Part shown: in pieces, positions 36,460 to 46,255 of the stretch | Layout: every line of letters starts with the position of its first letter | Numbering within the stretch: position 1 is the first letter of the stretch | Assembly: GCF_900102875.1 (NCBI RefSeq) | Contig: NZ_FNGH01000012.1 | Coordinates: forward strand, 1 to 64,000 | DNA from: Franzmannia pantelleriensis | Lineage (GTDB): Bacteria > Pseudomonadota > Gammaproteobacteria > Pseudomonadales > Halomonadaceae | DNA: 64,000 bases | Direction: 5' to 3' | The notes under the pieces: model-generated | The model's database searches: none | What the model was told of the DNA's origin: nothing | What the model saw: the letters and a program-made list of their open reading frames with translations, nothing else | Program-made: the position numbers and the translations under genes

Positions 36460-37461
36460 TCAGAAGCTGACGCTGATCCCCCCCGCCAGATTGTTGTCGG
36501 TATTGTCGTAGCGCGCCGCCTCGACGAAGGCATAGACATCGTCGTTGAAGTGGTAACGCACCGTGCCTACCACCGCGTCGTTCTCGAGGCCGAGGTTCTT
36601 GTCATTCTCGGCGTAGCCCACCGACACCGACCAGTCGTCGGTCAGGTTGGCCGAGACATTGACACCCCAGGCGTCGAAGTCGGCGGCGCCGCTGCTGTCC
36701 TCGCGGTCGTCGTTATGCTCGTATACCCCGCCCAATTGCACCATGCCGAAGTCGTAGCCGATACCGAAGGCGGTGCGGTGCAGGTTGTCGATACCCGGGC
36801 GGCGTACCTGGGTATGGCCGATACCAACATTCAGCGGTCCTTGGTTATAGATCAAGCGGCCGGTATAGATATCGGCATCCTGGCCACTCTGCGCGTTGGT
36901 GGTCAGCACGGCGCCGATGAACTGGAAGCCACCGCCAAACACCGGCGTACCGTAGGAGAGCACATCGCTACCCTGCTCGTTCTGCCCGAAGATGGCATTC
37001 TGGCCGGTCTGGCCGTGGAAGCGGTTGTACTCGAACACATCGATATTGTTGTAGATCTGGTTCCAGAACCCGGAAGGCACCCGCGGCTGAAAGCCGAAGC
37101 TACCGTAGTCGGTAAGCAGCAGGACCCGGGCGGTGCGGATATAGATCTCGCCGTCGTCCTGGCGATGGGCGCCGGGGGTCCAGGTCTGCTCGTCCACGGA
37201 GTTGATGGCATTGGCGAAATCCCCGACCAGGTCGTAGCGAATGCGCAGCCCATCGTTGACGTGGTAGATCCCGCCAACACCGGCTTCGGCACGGAATGCC
37301 CAGAGGTCTCTATCGCGATCTTGCACATCGAGCACACCACCGACGATCTGCCCCCCAAATGTCGGACCGGAATGGCCATCGTCGGCTACCGCTTGGGCGG
37401 CAGCGGTGATGCATAGGGTGAGCGCCAGGGGCGCAAGTGCCAGTCGTGCATAGGTTGTCAT
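36460..37461 (-). CDS. Gram-negative outer membrane porin
   Basis: The 333-aa protein starts with a signal peptide (ARLALAPLALTLCITAAAQA, cleavage near VADDG) and shows alternating beta-strand character to a C-terminal phenylalanine (LAGGISVSF), the assembly signal of outer membrane barrels. Typical segments are GGIYHVNDGLRIRYDLVGDF, PSGFWNQIYNNIDVFEYNRF, FGIGYDFGMVQLGGVYEHND and WSVSVGYAEND. It would be a 16-strand general porin. Position between the esterase and ligase loci and an operator-like AT-rich leader suggest induction by aromatic acids. Confidence 0.92.
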   Translation of the reverse strand: MTTYARLALAPLALTLCITAAAQAVADDGHSGPTFGGQIVGGVLDVQDRDRDLWAFRAEAGVGGIYHVNDGLRIRYDLVGDFANAINSVDEQTWTPGAHRQDDGEIYIRTARVLLLTDYGSFGFQPRVPSGFWNQIYNNIDVFEYNRFHGQTGQNAIFGQNEQGSDVLSYGTPVFGGGFQFIGAVLTTNAQSGQDADIYTGRLIYNQGPLNVGIGHTQVRRPGIDNLHRTAFGIGYDFGMVQLGGVYEHNDDREDSSGAADFDAWGVNVSANLTDDWSVSVGYAENDKNLGLENDAVVGTVRYHFNDDVYAFVEAARYDNTDNNLAGGISVSF

Positions 37462-37879
37462 TGTGGTTCCCCTTTGGAGTTATTGCTTTGCGTACTCACA
37501 TCGGGTCACCCCGATGTATGGCAAGGTTTGATTATTGGAAAATTGTTGTCAAACACAATATTTGAAAACAATATTGTACGTAATACGAACAATATTGCCT
37601 CGTCATCATTCGCCTAACAAGCCACTGATATAAATGGATAAAAAAATCAGGGAAACCAAAGCGAGCTTGCATGCTTGCTGCACTCCCCCCTCCTAAAGTT
37701 GATACCACTACCCCGCTATGAACGAACATGGGATGGCAAACCAGACAGCCGCCAGTACTTACAACGGCACCGTCGTCAGTCTTGTTCCAGCGCATGGCAA
37801 ACATCACAGCAAGGATCGATCAGTGCCGGGAAAAGGAAGAAAAGAGAGGAAGAGGGGCAGTCGCTCTGGCAGGCGTTGC
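37462..37879. promoter_or_regulatory. Intergenic region upstream of the porin gene with inverted repeats
   Basis: Close to the porin start (37541-37576) lie ATTGT-TGTCAAAC-ACAAT and CAATATT-TGAAAAC-AATATTG (37556-37576), the latter with perfect 7-base arms, in a markedly AT-rich stretch. They are likely operator sites of the porin promoter. The part nearer the thioesterase gene (37600-37879) shows no gene or clear structure. Confidence 0.5.
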
Positions 37880-38299
37880 TTAGGCGATGCTTAACGCTCG
37901 CCTGATGGCCTCGGGCACCGGCCGCCCCTGCATGCGCCGCGGGTCTGCCGGGTCCTGCACCGTCCATACGCGGGTCACCGTGGCCTCTACGGCCAGGGTG
38001 TCATCACGCCAGAGTCGATGCTGCACATCGAAGCTGCTGTTGCGTAACTCGGCCACCCAGGACTCGATGCGCACTTCATCGCCCTGGCGGCAGGGGGCGA
38101 GAAAGCGACTGTGCAGATCCACCACCGGATAGCCGATCACCGCGAAGCGCGCCTGCAAGGTCGCCAAGTCGAAGCCCGCCTTGGCAAACAGCAGGTTGGT
38201 GCAGTGATCGAAGTACCCTAGGTAGCGGGGATGAAAGACGATCCCCGCCGGGTCGCAGTCGCCCCACTCGATCTGCCGGGTATGCGTGTGGATCAACAT
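37880..38299 (-). CDS. 4-hydroxybenzoyl-CoA thioesterase family protein
   Basis: The 139-aa hotdog-fold protein has QIEWGDCDPAGIVFHPRYLG near the N-terminus, with the catalytic Asp at residue 16, the signature of the Pseudomonas-type 4-hydroxybenzoyl-CoA thioesterase. It would hydrolyse an aroyl-CoA to free acid and CoA. It starts 17 bases after the CoA-ligase gene and so is co-transcribed. That pairing suggests the end product of side-chain shortening is released here as 4-hydroxybenzoate or vanillate, the substrates of pobA and vanAB. Confidence 0.88.
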   Translation of the reverse strand: MLIHTHTRQIEWGDCDPAGIVFHPRYLGYFDHCTNLLFAKAGFDLATLQARFAVIGYPVVDLHSRFLAPCRQGDEVRIESWVAELRNSSFDVQHRLWRDDTLAVEATVTRVWTVQDPADPRRMQGRPVPEAIRRALSIA

Positions 38300-38316
38300 G
38301 TGTGTCCGGATGATGC

Positions 38317-40152
38317 TCAGCTGAGGCGTATCACGCTGGGCGAGTCATCGCGGTATAGCTCGTCCACCGCCGCGGCGCGGTTGTCGAGCACGGCACGCTG
38401 GTTGATCGAGCCCTTGTCGGTGATCTCGTTGGCATCCAGCCGTGGCGATTTGTCCAGCAGCAGCACCCGCCGCACACGGGTCGAACTGCCGGTGCTACTG
38501 GCATCCAGGTCGCGCAGCATCTGCTCGAAGCGCTCGCGCACCTCACCACTGGCGAGCACCGCTGCAGCGTCGGCAGAGTCTGCCAGCCCCGCCAGCTCCC
38601 GGCACTTTTCCAAATCGGGAAAGATCAACGCCGAGACGAAGGGCTTGTCGATGCCTGCGATCACTGCGTCCTTCACATGCGGCGCCCCGGCCTCGATGAT
38701 GCGCGCGCGTAGCGGCCCAACGCTGACCCAGGTGCCGGTATCCAGCTTGAAATCCTCGGTGATACGACCGTCGAAGCGCATGCCGCGCTGCGGCTCGGCA
38801 GGATCGATGAACTTGACCGCATCGCCCAGGCAGTAGAAGCCCTCCTCGTCGAAGCTCTTGGCGGTGACTTCGGGCTGGCGCCAGTAGCCCGGCATCACAC
38901 TGGGGCCCTTCACTCGGCACTCCAGCTTGCCTGCGTTGGGCACTAGTTTGACCGTCACCCCGCGGGCCGGCAGCCCCACCACCCCGGACTGCGACTCCTC
39001 CAACGAGGCAAACATCGCCGAGGGCGCGGTCTCGGTGGCACCGAGGCCGGTCAGCATCCCCACCTTGCAGCCCAGGGTCTGAATCGCCAGGCGGTCGAGC
39101 TCGTCCCAGATATGCTGGGAGAGTCCCGCCGCCGCGAAGAACATCAGGTTGAGCCGCGAGAAGAAAATCTCGCGCAGGCTATCGTCACGCTTAAGGTAGT
39201 CGACCAGGATTTCGAAGCCCTTGGGCACGTTGAAGTAGACCGTCGGCGCGATCTCACGCAGATTGGCGATGGTGGTCTCGAACTCACCAGGTACCGGGCG
39301 ACCGTCGTCGATGTACAGGCTGCCGCCGTTGTAGAGCACGATGCCGATGTTATGGTTACCACCGAAGGTGTGGTTCCAGGGCAGCCAGTCCACCAGTACC
39401 GGTGGTTCGTCGCGCAGAAAGGGCATCTGAGACGCCAGCATCTCCTGGTTGGAGCAGAGCATGCGCTGGGTGTTGATCACGCCCTTGGGCATGCCGGTAG
39501 AGCCGGAGGTAAACAGGATCTTGGCGATGGTGTCGGGGCCGACGGCGGCGTGGGCGGCATCGACAGCGTCGCTCACCGGCGTGTCCAGCAGCTCGGCGAA
39601 GGGAGCGACGCCCGACATATCGCCGGGCGACAGCGCCAGGCAGGCACAGTCATCGGGGCGCACCGCGGCCAGAGCAGACGCATAATCTTCGGCTTTGTCG
39701 ACCATCAGCATGCCCGGGGTCAGCAGCTCGACGATATGCCGCAGCTTGCCGTAATCCTTGCTGACCAGGGAGTACGCAGGCGACACCGGGGCAAAGGGGA
39801 TGCCCACGTACATCGCCGCCAGCGAGAGTAGCAGATGCTCGATGGAGTTGCCGCTAAGGATCGCCAGCGGCCGCTCGCTGCTGAGGCCGCGATCCAGCAG
39901 ACCTTGCGCCAGCCGCCGCACCTGGGTCAGGGTCTCGGCATAGCTCAACCGCTGCCACTCGCCGTGGCCATCGCGGCGCGCCACGAAGGTGCGCTCCGGG
40001 GCCTCATTGGCCCAGCGCGTCAGGCACGCCAGCAGCGTATCGGGATAGTCGCCGAGGGGCTCGGCCACGCGAAGCAGTTGAGTACCATCGGCGCGCGCCG
40101 TCAGCTCGGCGGTGGCAGTGCCCACCTGGACATCGCGAAAAGGATAAGACAT
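38317..40152 (-). CDS. fcs: Feruloyl-CoA/hydroxycinnamoyl-CoA synthetase
   Basis: The 611-aa adenylate-forming enzyme has [20 protein letters not shown] (P-loop-like A3 motif near residue 213), [14 protein letters not shown] and the A8 region [29 protein letters not shown]. The [20 protein letters not shown] segment and overall length match feruloyl-CoA synthetases. It activates ferulate, p-coumarate or caffeate with ATP and CoA. It is divergent from a MarR gene, and the upstream gap carries operator-like repeats. The thioesterase gene follows at once. Confidence 0.92.
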   Translation of the reverse strand: MSYPFRDVQVGTATAELTARADGTQLLRVAEPLGDYPDTLLACLTRWANEAPERTFVARRDGHGEWQRLSYAETLTQVRRLAQGLLDRGLSSERPLAILSGNSIEHLLLSLAAMYVGIPFAPVSPAYSLVSKDYGKLRHIVELLTPGMLMVDKAEDYASALAAVRPDDCACLALSPGDMSGVAPFAELLDTPVSDAVDAAHAAVGPDTIAKILFTSGSTGMPKGVINTQRMLCSNQEMLASQMPFLRDEPPVLVDWLPWNHTFGGNHNIGIVLYNGGSLYIDDGRPVPGEFETTIANLREIAPTVYFNVPKGFEILVDYLKRDDSLREIFFSRLNLMFFAAAGLSQHIWDELDRLAIQTLGCKVGMLTGLGATETAPSAMFASLEESQSGVVGLPARGVTVKLVPNAGKLECRVKGPSVMPGYWRQPEVTAKSFDEEGFYCLGDAVKFIDPAEPQRGMRFDGRITEDFKLDTGTWVSVGPLRARIIEAGAPHVKDAVIAGIDKPFVSALIFPDLEKCRELAGLADSADAAAVLASGEVRERFEQMLRDLDASSTGSSTRVRRVLLLDKSPRLDANEITDKGSINQRAVLDNRAAAVDELYRDDSPSVIRLS

Positions 40153-40251
40153 GGCCGCTCCTACATATTGTGATCACTATCAAGGTCGGGAAGCCCGCTT
40201 GCGCTACCCTCGGCATGGGAGCCTTGCTAACATGGCATCCAGTATTTTTTT

Positions 40252-40275
40252 AAATTGTTTAACTGTCAAACAGTT
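40252..40275. promoter_or_regulatory. Operator-like repeats in the fcs-marR intergenic region
   Basis: AAATTGTTTAA (40252-40262) is shared exactly with the CoA-transferase promoter; TGTTT (40256-40260) and AAACA (40268-40272) make an inverted repeat and AACTGT-CAA-ACAGTT (40261-40275) a second, perfect one. They lie between the divergent fcs and marR genes, where a MarR repressor that releases on hydroxycinnamoyl-CoA would bind. Elsewhere in 40153-40451 I see nothing notable. Confidence 0.62.
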
Positions 40276-40451
40276 TATGCAATAAACACACTACGCACCA
40301 ATCACGATGAAAAACGAAAGAATCATTTAATATCAGGCACATAAAACGATACCGCAGTGCCAGAAAAGCGCTCAGGCGGGACCATGACCCGACTAAAGTT
40401 CAACCACAATTTCCGTCTTCGAGGCACCGTCCTATCAGGATCCATACCGAC

Positions 40452-40910
40452 ATGAATACAGATGCACAGAATGGAATCGACTACGCCATGCTCCAGTCAC
40501 GTCTCGGCTATAAATTGCGGCGTGCGCAAATGGTCTACTTCGACGTTTTCTTCGAAGCGTGCGCCCAGGAGGGCATTACACCGGGGCTGTTCAGCATCCT
40601 GGCGATTGTCTATCACAACCCCGGACTGACCCAGTCGGCGGTGTCTGCCGCCCTCGACGTGGACCGCTCGGCGATGGTGGCGGCCATCGACAAGCTGGAG
40701 GGCATGGAGGTCATCGAGCGGCGCAAGTCGAAGAACGACCGCCGCTCCTATGCCCTCTATCTGACCAAAAAAGGCAAGGCCTTTACCGAGCACCTCAACC
40801 AAAAGGTCGAGGCAGGTGAGCAGCGTTTCGATGCCTTCATGCAAGAAGGCGAAAGGGAGTGGCTCCTCGATATCCTCGACCGCATCATCGAGGCGAGGAA
40901 GGGGAGCTGA
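40452..40910 (+). CDS. MarR family regulator, hydroxycinnamate-type
   Basis: The 152-aa protein has the winged helix of MarR: QEGITPGLFSILAIVYHNPG, LTQSAVSAALDVDRSAMVAA, IDKLEGMEVIERRKSKNDRR (wing). It is divergent from fcs, as are HcaR, FerR, FerC and CouR in other bacteria, which repress hydroxycinnamate genes until the CoA-thioester binds. The same role is inferred here. Confidence 0.87.
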   Translation: MNTDAQNGIDYAMLQSRLGYKLRRAQMVYFDVFFEACAQEGITPGLFSILAIVYHNPGLTQSAVSAALDVDRSAMVAAIDKLEGMEVIERRKSKNDRRSYALYLTKKGKAFTEHLNQKVEAGEQRFDAFMQEGEREWLLDILDRIIEARKGS

Positions 40911-40941
40911 TCTCCCCCACCTCGGTCGACTCAGTTACTCA

Positions 40942-42393
40942 TCAGATCGGATAGTGGCGCGGTCCCAACTGCAGGGTCATCCAGCGTAGCTCGGTGAACT
41001 CCTCGATGCCGGCCTTGCCGCCAAAGCGTCCGTAGCCGCTGTCCTTGACCCCGCCGAAGGGCATCTGCGGCTCGTCGTGGACGGTCGGCGCGTTGATATG
41101 GCAGATGCCCGACTGGATGCGCCCGGCTACCTTGATCGCCCGCGCGGTGTCGCGGCTGAAGACTGCCGCCGAGAGGCCGTACTCACTGTCGTTGGCGACG
41201 CGAATCGCCTCCTCCTCACCGTCGACGCGGATCACCGCCACCACCGGGCCGAACGACTCCTCCGAGTAGAGGCGCATCTGCTCGGTCACGCCGTCGACCA
41301 CCGTGGCCTGCATCACCACTCCGTCGGCCTTGCCGCCGGCGGCCAGCCGCGCACCCTGGCTCTCGGCATCGTCGAGCAGCGCATTGAGCTTGGTGCCCGA
41401 CTCGGCATTGATCAGGGTGCCAAGGGCGTTGCCCTCGGCGCGGGGGTCGCCGGCCTTGAGCGCCTTGGCCCGGGCGGCGAATTTCTCGACGAAGGCGTCG
41501 GCGACGCTGCTATCGACGATCAGCCGCTCGGTGGACATGCAGATCTGGCCCTGGTTGAAGAAGGCACCGAAGATCGCCGCATCCACCGCGGCGTCGAGAT
41601 CGGCGTCGTCGAGCACCAGCAGCGGTGCCTTGCCGCCCAGCTCCAGCAGCGCCGGCTTGAGATGCTTGGCGGCCTGCTCGGCAATGATGCGCCCCACCTG
41701 GGTCGAGCCGGTGAAGTTGACACGACGCACGGCAGGGTGCTCGACCAGCGCCGCCACCACCTCCGGAGCGTCGTCAGGGGCGTTGGTGATCACGTTGACC
41801 ACGCCGTCGCCGAGCCCCGCTTCGACCAGCACCTCACCGATCAGATGATGGGTCGCCGGGCACTGCTCCGAGGCCTTGAGGATCACGCTGTTGCCGCACG
41901 CCAGCGGCGTGGCCACGGCGCGGGTGCCGAGGATGATCGGCGCGTTCCATGGCGCGATGCCCAGCACCACGCCACACGGTACGCGCACGCCCATGGCCAT
42001 GTTGTCGGGCACGTTGGAGGGGATCACATCGCCCTGGATCTGGGTGGTCAGAGCAGCGGCTTCGCGCAGCATGCCGGCGGCCACCATCACGTTGAAGCCG
42101 GCCCAAGCGGGGGTGGCGCCGGTCTCGTCGACCATGCGGTCGATGAACTCCGCCTGGCGCGCCTCCATCAGGTCGGCGGCCTTGAGCAGCTTGGCGCGGC
42201 GCTCGCCGGGGCCGCTCTGCGACCAGCTGGCGAAGGCCGTCTGCGCGGCCTCGGCGGCACGCTTGGCATCCGCTACCGTGGCCGCCGCCGCAGTGGTCAC
42301 CGCCTCGGTACTAAGCGGGTTGTGTCGGGCAAAGGTCGCCCCGCCCTGGGCGGCGCTGGTGGCGCCGCCGATCAGCAGGTCTAGCTTGGTCAT
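40942..42393 (-). CDS. vdh: Aromatic aldehyde dehydrogenase, vanillin/benzaldehyde dehydrogenase type
   Basis: The 483-aa aldehyde dehydrogenase has PWNAPIILGTRAVATPLACG, FTGSTQVGRIIAEQAAKHLK, LLELGGKAPLLVLDDADLD and the catalytic Cys in FNQGQICMSTERLIV (about residue 283). The sequence is closest in style to vanillin and salicylaldehyde dehydrogenases. It would oxidise vanillin, 4-hydroxybenzaldehyde or benzaldehyde to the acid with NAD. It is the last gene of the dctP-dctQ-dctM-vdh operon. MdlC (61373) makes benzaldehyde, so this enzyme could also serve that branch. Confidence 0.87.
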   Translation of the reverse strand: MTKLDLLIGGATSAAQGGATFARHNPLSTEAVTTAAAATVADAKRAAEAAQTAFASWSQSGPGERRAKLLKAADLMEARQAEFIDRMVDETGATPAWAGFNVMVAAGMLREAAALTTQIQGDVIPSNVPDNMAMGVRVPCGVVLGIAPWNAPIILGTRAVATPLACGNSVILKASEQCPATHHLIGEVLVEAGLGDGVVNVITNAPDDAPEVVAALVEHPAVRRVNFTGSTQVGRIIAEQAAKHLKPALLELGGKAPLLVLDDADLDAAVDAAIFGAFFNQGQICMSTERLIVDSSVADAFVEKFAARAKALKAGDPRAEGNALGTLINAESGTKLNALLDDAESQGARLAAGGKADGVVMQATVVDGVTEQMRLYSEESFGPVVAVIRVDGEEEAIRVANDSEYGLSAAVFSRDTARAIKVAGRIQSGICHINAPTVHDEPQMPFGGVKDSGYGRFGGKAGIEEFTELRWMTLQLGPRHYPI

Positions 42394-42414
42394 CTCATCG
42401 CTCCTTGTCGTCGC

Positions 42415-43701
42415 TTAGATAAGCCATAGGGTCAGTACCGGGAAGGCAATCAACAGCACCAGGCGCAGCAGGTCGGCAACGATGAACGGCGCCACGCCAC
42501 GGTAGATCTCTCCCAGCTTGACGTGAGGCGCCATGGCCTTGATCACGAACACGTTCATGCCCACCGGTGGCGTCACCAGGCCCAGCTCCACCGTCAATAC
42601 GGTGAGAATGCCGAACCAGATCGGGTCGATCCCTAGCATGGTGATGATCGGGAACACCACCGGCACGGTGATCACCAGCATGGCGATGGAGTCCATGAAC
42701 ATGCCGAGCACGAAGTACATCAGCAGGATCAGCAGCAGGATGAAGATCGTCGGCACGTCCAGCCCGCCCAGGAACTGGCTGATACTGAACGAGATCCGCG
42801 ACACCGAGATGAAGTAGCCCAGCGTCTCGGCGCCCATCAGCATGAAGAACACCACCGCCGACAGCGCCAGGGTCTCCTGCACGCTGCGCCACAGCCCGGC
42901 CAGGCGCATGCCCTTGTAGAGCGCATACAGCATAGTGGCGAAGGCGCCTACCGCGGCCCCTTCGGTGGGCGTGAACATGCCCTGGTAGATGCCGAAGATA
43001 ATGATCACGAAGACCGTGAAGAACGGCACCAGACCGGCGATCGACTTGAGCTTCTCCAACGCGCTGGAGGGCTCGCCGGGTACCGCCAGCTCGGGCTTGA
43101 GGCGCATCACCACGGTCACCGTGAGGGCGTAGAACAGCAGCCCCATCAGGCCAGGGATCAGCCCCGCGGCGAACATGTCGCCCACCGACTGCTCGGTGAT
43201 CACCGCATAGATCAGCAGCGCGATGCTCGGCGGAATCATGATGCCCAGGGTACCGCCGGCGGCCAGCGTACCGGTGGCCAGCGAGCGCGCGTAGCCGTGC
43301 TTCTCCATCTCCGGCAGCGCGACCCGGGTCATGGTGCTGGCGGTGGCCAGCGACGACCCGGAGATCGCCGAGAACACCCCGCAGGAGCCCACCGTGGCGA
43401 TCGCCATGCCACCTTTCCAGCCGCCGCACATCACCCGGGTGGAGTTGAACAGCATCCCGGCCATGCCGGAGTGGGCCGCCAGCACTCCCATCAGGATGAA
43501 CATCGGAATGGCGCTGAAGCTGTAGCTGGAGAGCACATCCACCGGCACCGACTTGACCATCGACACCGCCGCCCCCCAGGAGATAACCTGGGCGAAGCCG
43601 ACCACGCCGACGATCAGCATCGCCAACGCCACCGGCACGCGCAGTACCAGCAGTACCAGCAGCCCGATCAGGCCGAGGCCGCCAATCATTTCACTGCTCA
43701 T
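42415..43701 (-). CDS. TRAP transporter large membrane subunit (DctM), system 3
   Basis: The 428-aa DctM protein contains LGLIGLLVLLVLRVPVALAM, GVFSAISGSSLATASTMTRV, AAGGTLGIMIPPSIALLIYA and LVTPPVGMNVFVIKAMAPHV. The start MSSEMIGG at 43701 has GGAGG six bases upstream; it overlaps dctQ by 11 bases. vdh follows 21 bases later. This is the only membrane module near the three similar binding proteins. Confidence 0.95.
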   Translation of the reverse strand: MSSEMIGGLGLIGLLVLLVLRVPVALAMLIVGVVGFAQVISWGAAVSMVKSVPVDVLSSYSFSAIPMFILMGVLAAHSGMAGMLFNSTRVMCGGWKGGMAIATVGSCGVFSAISGSSLATASTMTRVALPEMEKHGYARSLATGTLAAGGTLGIMIPPSIALLIYAVITEQSVGDMFAAGLIPGLMGLLFYALTVTVVMRLKPELAVPGEPSSALEKLKSIAGLVPFFTVFVIIIFGIYQGMFTPTEGAAVGAFATMLYALYKGMRLAGLWRSVQETLALSAVVFFMLMGAETLGYFISVSRISFSISQFLGGLDVPTIFILLLILLMYFVLGMFMDSIAMLVITVPVVFPIITMLGIDPIWFGILTVLTVELGLVTPPVGMNVFVIKAMAPHVKLGEIYRGVAPFIVADLLRLVLLIAFPVLTLWLI

Positions 43702-44215
43702 TGGCGCCTCCCCCTTCGGTGGCGAACAGACTGCCGAGCAGCACATGGATCAGGCTGCGCGCGGCGAGCAGCGCGCACAGCACGGCGCCGAACTGATAGA
43801 TCGGCCCCATCGGGATGCGCAGGTCCTGGGTGACCTGGCCACGCCGCGCGGCGCTGGCCGCCTCCTGCCATAGCCCCAGGGTCATCAGCACGCCGAGCAC
43901 GCAGAAGCCGATCAGGTAGATGCCGCCGAGGCGCTGCTTGAAGGCCTCGGGCAGGCGGTGGCTGAAGGCCTCCACCACCACCTGGCTCTTCTCGATATTG
44001 GCCGCCATGGCCGCCAGCAGTGCGAACATCATCAGGTAGCTGACCAGCTCCACGCTGCCGCTGACGCTCCAGTTGACGCTGCCGGCGGTGAGCCGGAACA
44101 GTAGTCGCGTCAGCACGTCGGCCATGGTCACGCTCATCAGCGCCAGCAGGGCAATGCCCGCCACCAGCTGCCCCAGCCGGGCCAGCCAGTGACTCGTCGT
44201 CGTCAGGAGTTGCAT
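43691..44215 (-). CDS. TRAP transporter small membrane subunit (DctQ), system 3
   Basis: The 174-aa protein has four hydrophobic segments: LVAGIALLALMSVTMADVLT, LVSYLMMFALLAAMAANIEK (with the usual charged break), GGIYLIGFCVLGVLMTLGLW and YQFGAVLCALLAARSLIHVL. It is the DctQ partner of the dctM gene it overlaps, and follows dctP by 13 bases. Confidence 0.92.
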   Translation of the reverse strand: MQLLTTTSHWLARLGQLVAGIALLALMSVTMADVLTRLLFRLTAGSVNWSVSGSVELVSYLMMFALLAAMAANIEKSQVVVEAFSHRLPEAFKQRLGGIYLIGFCVLGVLMTLGLWQEAASAARRGQVTQDLRIPMGPIYQFGAVLCALLAARSLIHVLLGSLFATEGGGANEQ

Positions 44216-44228
44216 TCACAGGCTCCGA

Positions 44229-45251
44229 TCAGCGCTGCGCCGGGCAGTTGTCACGCGCGTCCATGGCGGCCTGATAGACCTCCCGGGCGTTGTCGATGCC
44301 GCGCTCCTCGAGCTCGTCGAGATAGGTTTCGATGCCGGCCTTGAGCGGCTCGGCCCAGTCGTCGTGCTCCAGCGGGTTGTCGATCACGCGGATGGTATGA
44401 CCGGCCTCCTCGGCTTCGGCCTTGCCGGCTTCATCGAGGCCGTCGAACACGCCACCGGCGATCTCGCTCCAGGCCATGCCCATGTTGTCCTCGATCACCG
44501 CCTGCTGCGCTTCGCTCAGACCGTCGAAGCTGCGCTGGCTCATGGTGGCGACGAAGATCAGCGAGTAGAACGGTACCTGGGTGTGGTAGCTGGCCAACTC
44601 GTTGAGGCGGAACACCTTCATGCCCTCCCACGGGAAGCTCAGGCCATCCACTACGCCACGCTGCAGCGAGGTGTAGATATCCGGCGCCGGCATACCCACC
44701 GGCTGGGCGCCGAGGTTCTCGAGCATCTGCCCGGCTACCGCGGTGGGCCGACGGATGCGCAGGCCGGCCAGGTCATCCGGCGACTGGATATCGGTGTCGG
44801 TGGTGTGCAGGTAGCCCGGCCCGGTGGTGAACATGAACAGCACCTTGGTGTCGTCGTACTCGCTCTCCAAGTAGCCGTCGTCATACAAGCCCTGCAGGAT
44901 GCAGGCGCCCTGGCTGGCGGTATCCGAGACACCTGGCAGCTCGACGATCTGCGACAGCGGAAAGCGACCGGCAGTATAGCCCTGGGCGGTGATGGCGATG
45001 TCCGAGATGCCGTTGACCACGCCCTGATAGGCGGCATCAGCCTGGGTCAGGGTCTGGGAGGGATAGTTCTCGACGCTCAACTCGCCCCCGGACTGCTCCT
45101 CGATGGTATCGGCCCAGGCCTGGAAGATTTCCTGGTTGATGCCCGAGCCATCCGGCCAGAAATGCGACATGCGCAGCGTGGTGGCGTGAGCGGTGGTGGC
45201 GAGGCCGGCGACGGAGAGCGCCAGCAGGCAAGGGAGAAGCTTGCGGTTCAT
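44229..45251 (-). CDS. TRAP transporter periplasmic binding protein (DctP), system 3
   Basis: The 340-aa protein has a signal peptide (LLPCLLALSVAGLATTAHA) followed by TLRMSHFWPDGSGINQEIFQ, SVENYPSQTLTQADAAYQGV, GISDIAITAQGYTAGRFPLS and VDGLSFPWEGMKVFRLNEL. It is closely similar throughout to the proteins at 48446 and 60280. Encoded with its own DctQ and DctM and with the aromatic aldehyde dehydrogenase, it probably binds an aromatic acid or aldehyde. It has a cysteine pair (GACILQGL and C-terminal DNCPAQR) shared by all three. Confidence 0.94.
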   Translation of the reverse strand: MNRKLLPCLLALSVAGLATTAHATTLRMSHFWPDGSGINQEIFQAWADTIEEQSGGELSVENYPSQTLTQADAAYQGVVNGISDIAITAQGYTAGRFPLSQIVELPGVSDTASQGACILQGLYDDGYLESEYDDTKVLFMFTTGPGYLHTTDTDIQSPDDLAGLRIRRPTAVAGQMLENLGAQPVGMPAPDIYTSLQRGVVDGLSFPWEGMKVFRLNELASYHTQVPFYSLIFVATMSQRSFDGLSEAQQAVIEDNMGMAWSEIAGGVFDGLDEAGKAEAEEAGHTIRVIDNPLEHDDWAEPLKAGIETYLDELEERGIDNAREVYQAAMDARDNCPAQR

Positions 45252-45296
45252 CAGGAACCTCCGGGGTTATCGTTATCGATGATACAGTTCGCGATA

Positions 45297-45310
45297 CGAA
45301 CTAACGTTCG
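45297..45310. promoter_or_regulatory. Inverted repeat CGAAC-TAAC-GTTCG before TRAP system 3
   Basis: Perfect 5-base arms with a 4-base spacer, inside a wider imperfect palindrome that starts near CAGTTCGCGATAC and ends at CGCAATACTG. It lies 46 bases upstream of dctP and is unlike the VanR or MarR-type sites, so another regulator is likely. The remaining 45311-45505 shows no gene. Confidence 0.5.
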
Positions 45311-45505
45311 CAATACTGAGTAAAAGCTAACCCACCCGATGGATTTTCGATAACCCACTTTGGTCTTAATTGAATGGCTGAATGGCCCTTAGCGCCCGAA
45401 TTTGGCGCATTACATGGCGCTGGCCGCACGTCGACACAGGGCAAAAGCGCAGACCCTTCTTGGACATTTGGCATATCGGCAATACGACATCGGGCCGCGG
45501 TGATC

Positions 45506-46210
45506 TCAGCCGCCGTCTCGGGCCACGTCCGCTTCTGGATCCAAATCGAACAGCGCGCCGTAGCGCAGGCCGATATAGGCGTGCTCGCGCATCAGCATCT
45601 CGGCGCGCGCCCCCTCCCCGCGCTGCAGCGCCTGAAAGACCAGCTGATGCTGCTGATGGGCCAGGTAGAGCTTCTGGTACTCGCGGTTTAGCGCGGCGCT
45701 GTCGATGACGATGGAGTCCGCAGAGGCGAACGGCAGGTGGTTGTTGCGCTGGATCGCATCGCCGATCACCCGGCTACCGGTGGCCTCGACGATGGCGCGA
45801 TGGAAGGTTTCGTTGAGCGTGCTCCAGCGCGCGATATCGGCCTCCTCAAGATACCCCTTGCCCAGCAGGTCAGCCCCGCGGGCGATACAGCCTTCGAGCT
45901 GCTCACGCACCACAGGCGGCAAGCCGCGTTCGGCGAGGCGCCGCGCCGCCAGCCCCTCCAGCGCACCGCGCACCTCCACCGCGCACAACACGTCCTCCTG
46001 GGAGAACTCGCGCACCACGAAGCCGCGCTTGTTGGCCCGCTGCAGCAGCCCCTCCTGCTCTAGGGTGCGGAAGGCTAGGCGCACCGGCGTACGCGACACC
46101 CCCAGTTGCTCGGCCACCCGCACCTCGCCGATACGTTCACCGGGCTGGTAGCCGCCTTCGCTGATCAGCTTGCGCAGCCGTGTCACCACGCTCTTGTCGT
46201 CACTACTCAC
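45506..46210 (-). CDS. vanR: GntR family (FCD domain) regulator VanR
   Basis: The 234-aa protein has an N-terminal GntR winged helix (GGYQPGERIGEVRVAEQLGV, SRTPVRLAFRTLEQEGLLQR) and a C-terminal all-helical FCD ligand domain (ALEGLAARRLAERG, LNETFHRAIVEATGSRVIGD, HLPFASADS). VanR proteins repress vanAB until vanillate binds. It is divergent from vanA, and the gap carries two sites matching the VanR operator core TTGGATCCAA, which strongly supports the name. Confidence 0.92.
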   Translation of the reverse strand: MSSDDKSVVTRLRKLISEGGYQPGERIGEVRVAEQLGVSRTPVRLAFRTLEQEGLLQRANKRGFVVREFSQEDVLCAVEVRGALEGLAARRLAERGLPPVVREQLEGCIARGADLLGKGYLEEADIARWSTLNETFHRAIVEATGSRVIGDAIQRNNHLPFASADSIVIDSAALNREYQKLYLAHQQHQLVFQALQRGEGARAEMLMREHAYIGLRYGALFDLDPEADVARDGG

Positions 46211-46255
46211 CTGTTTTCCTTAGTGTTGTGTAAGGGGACCTTCAGATCGGCAGAC

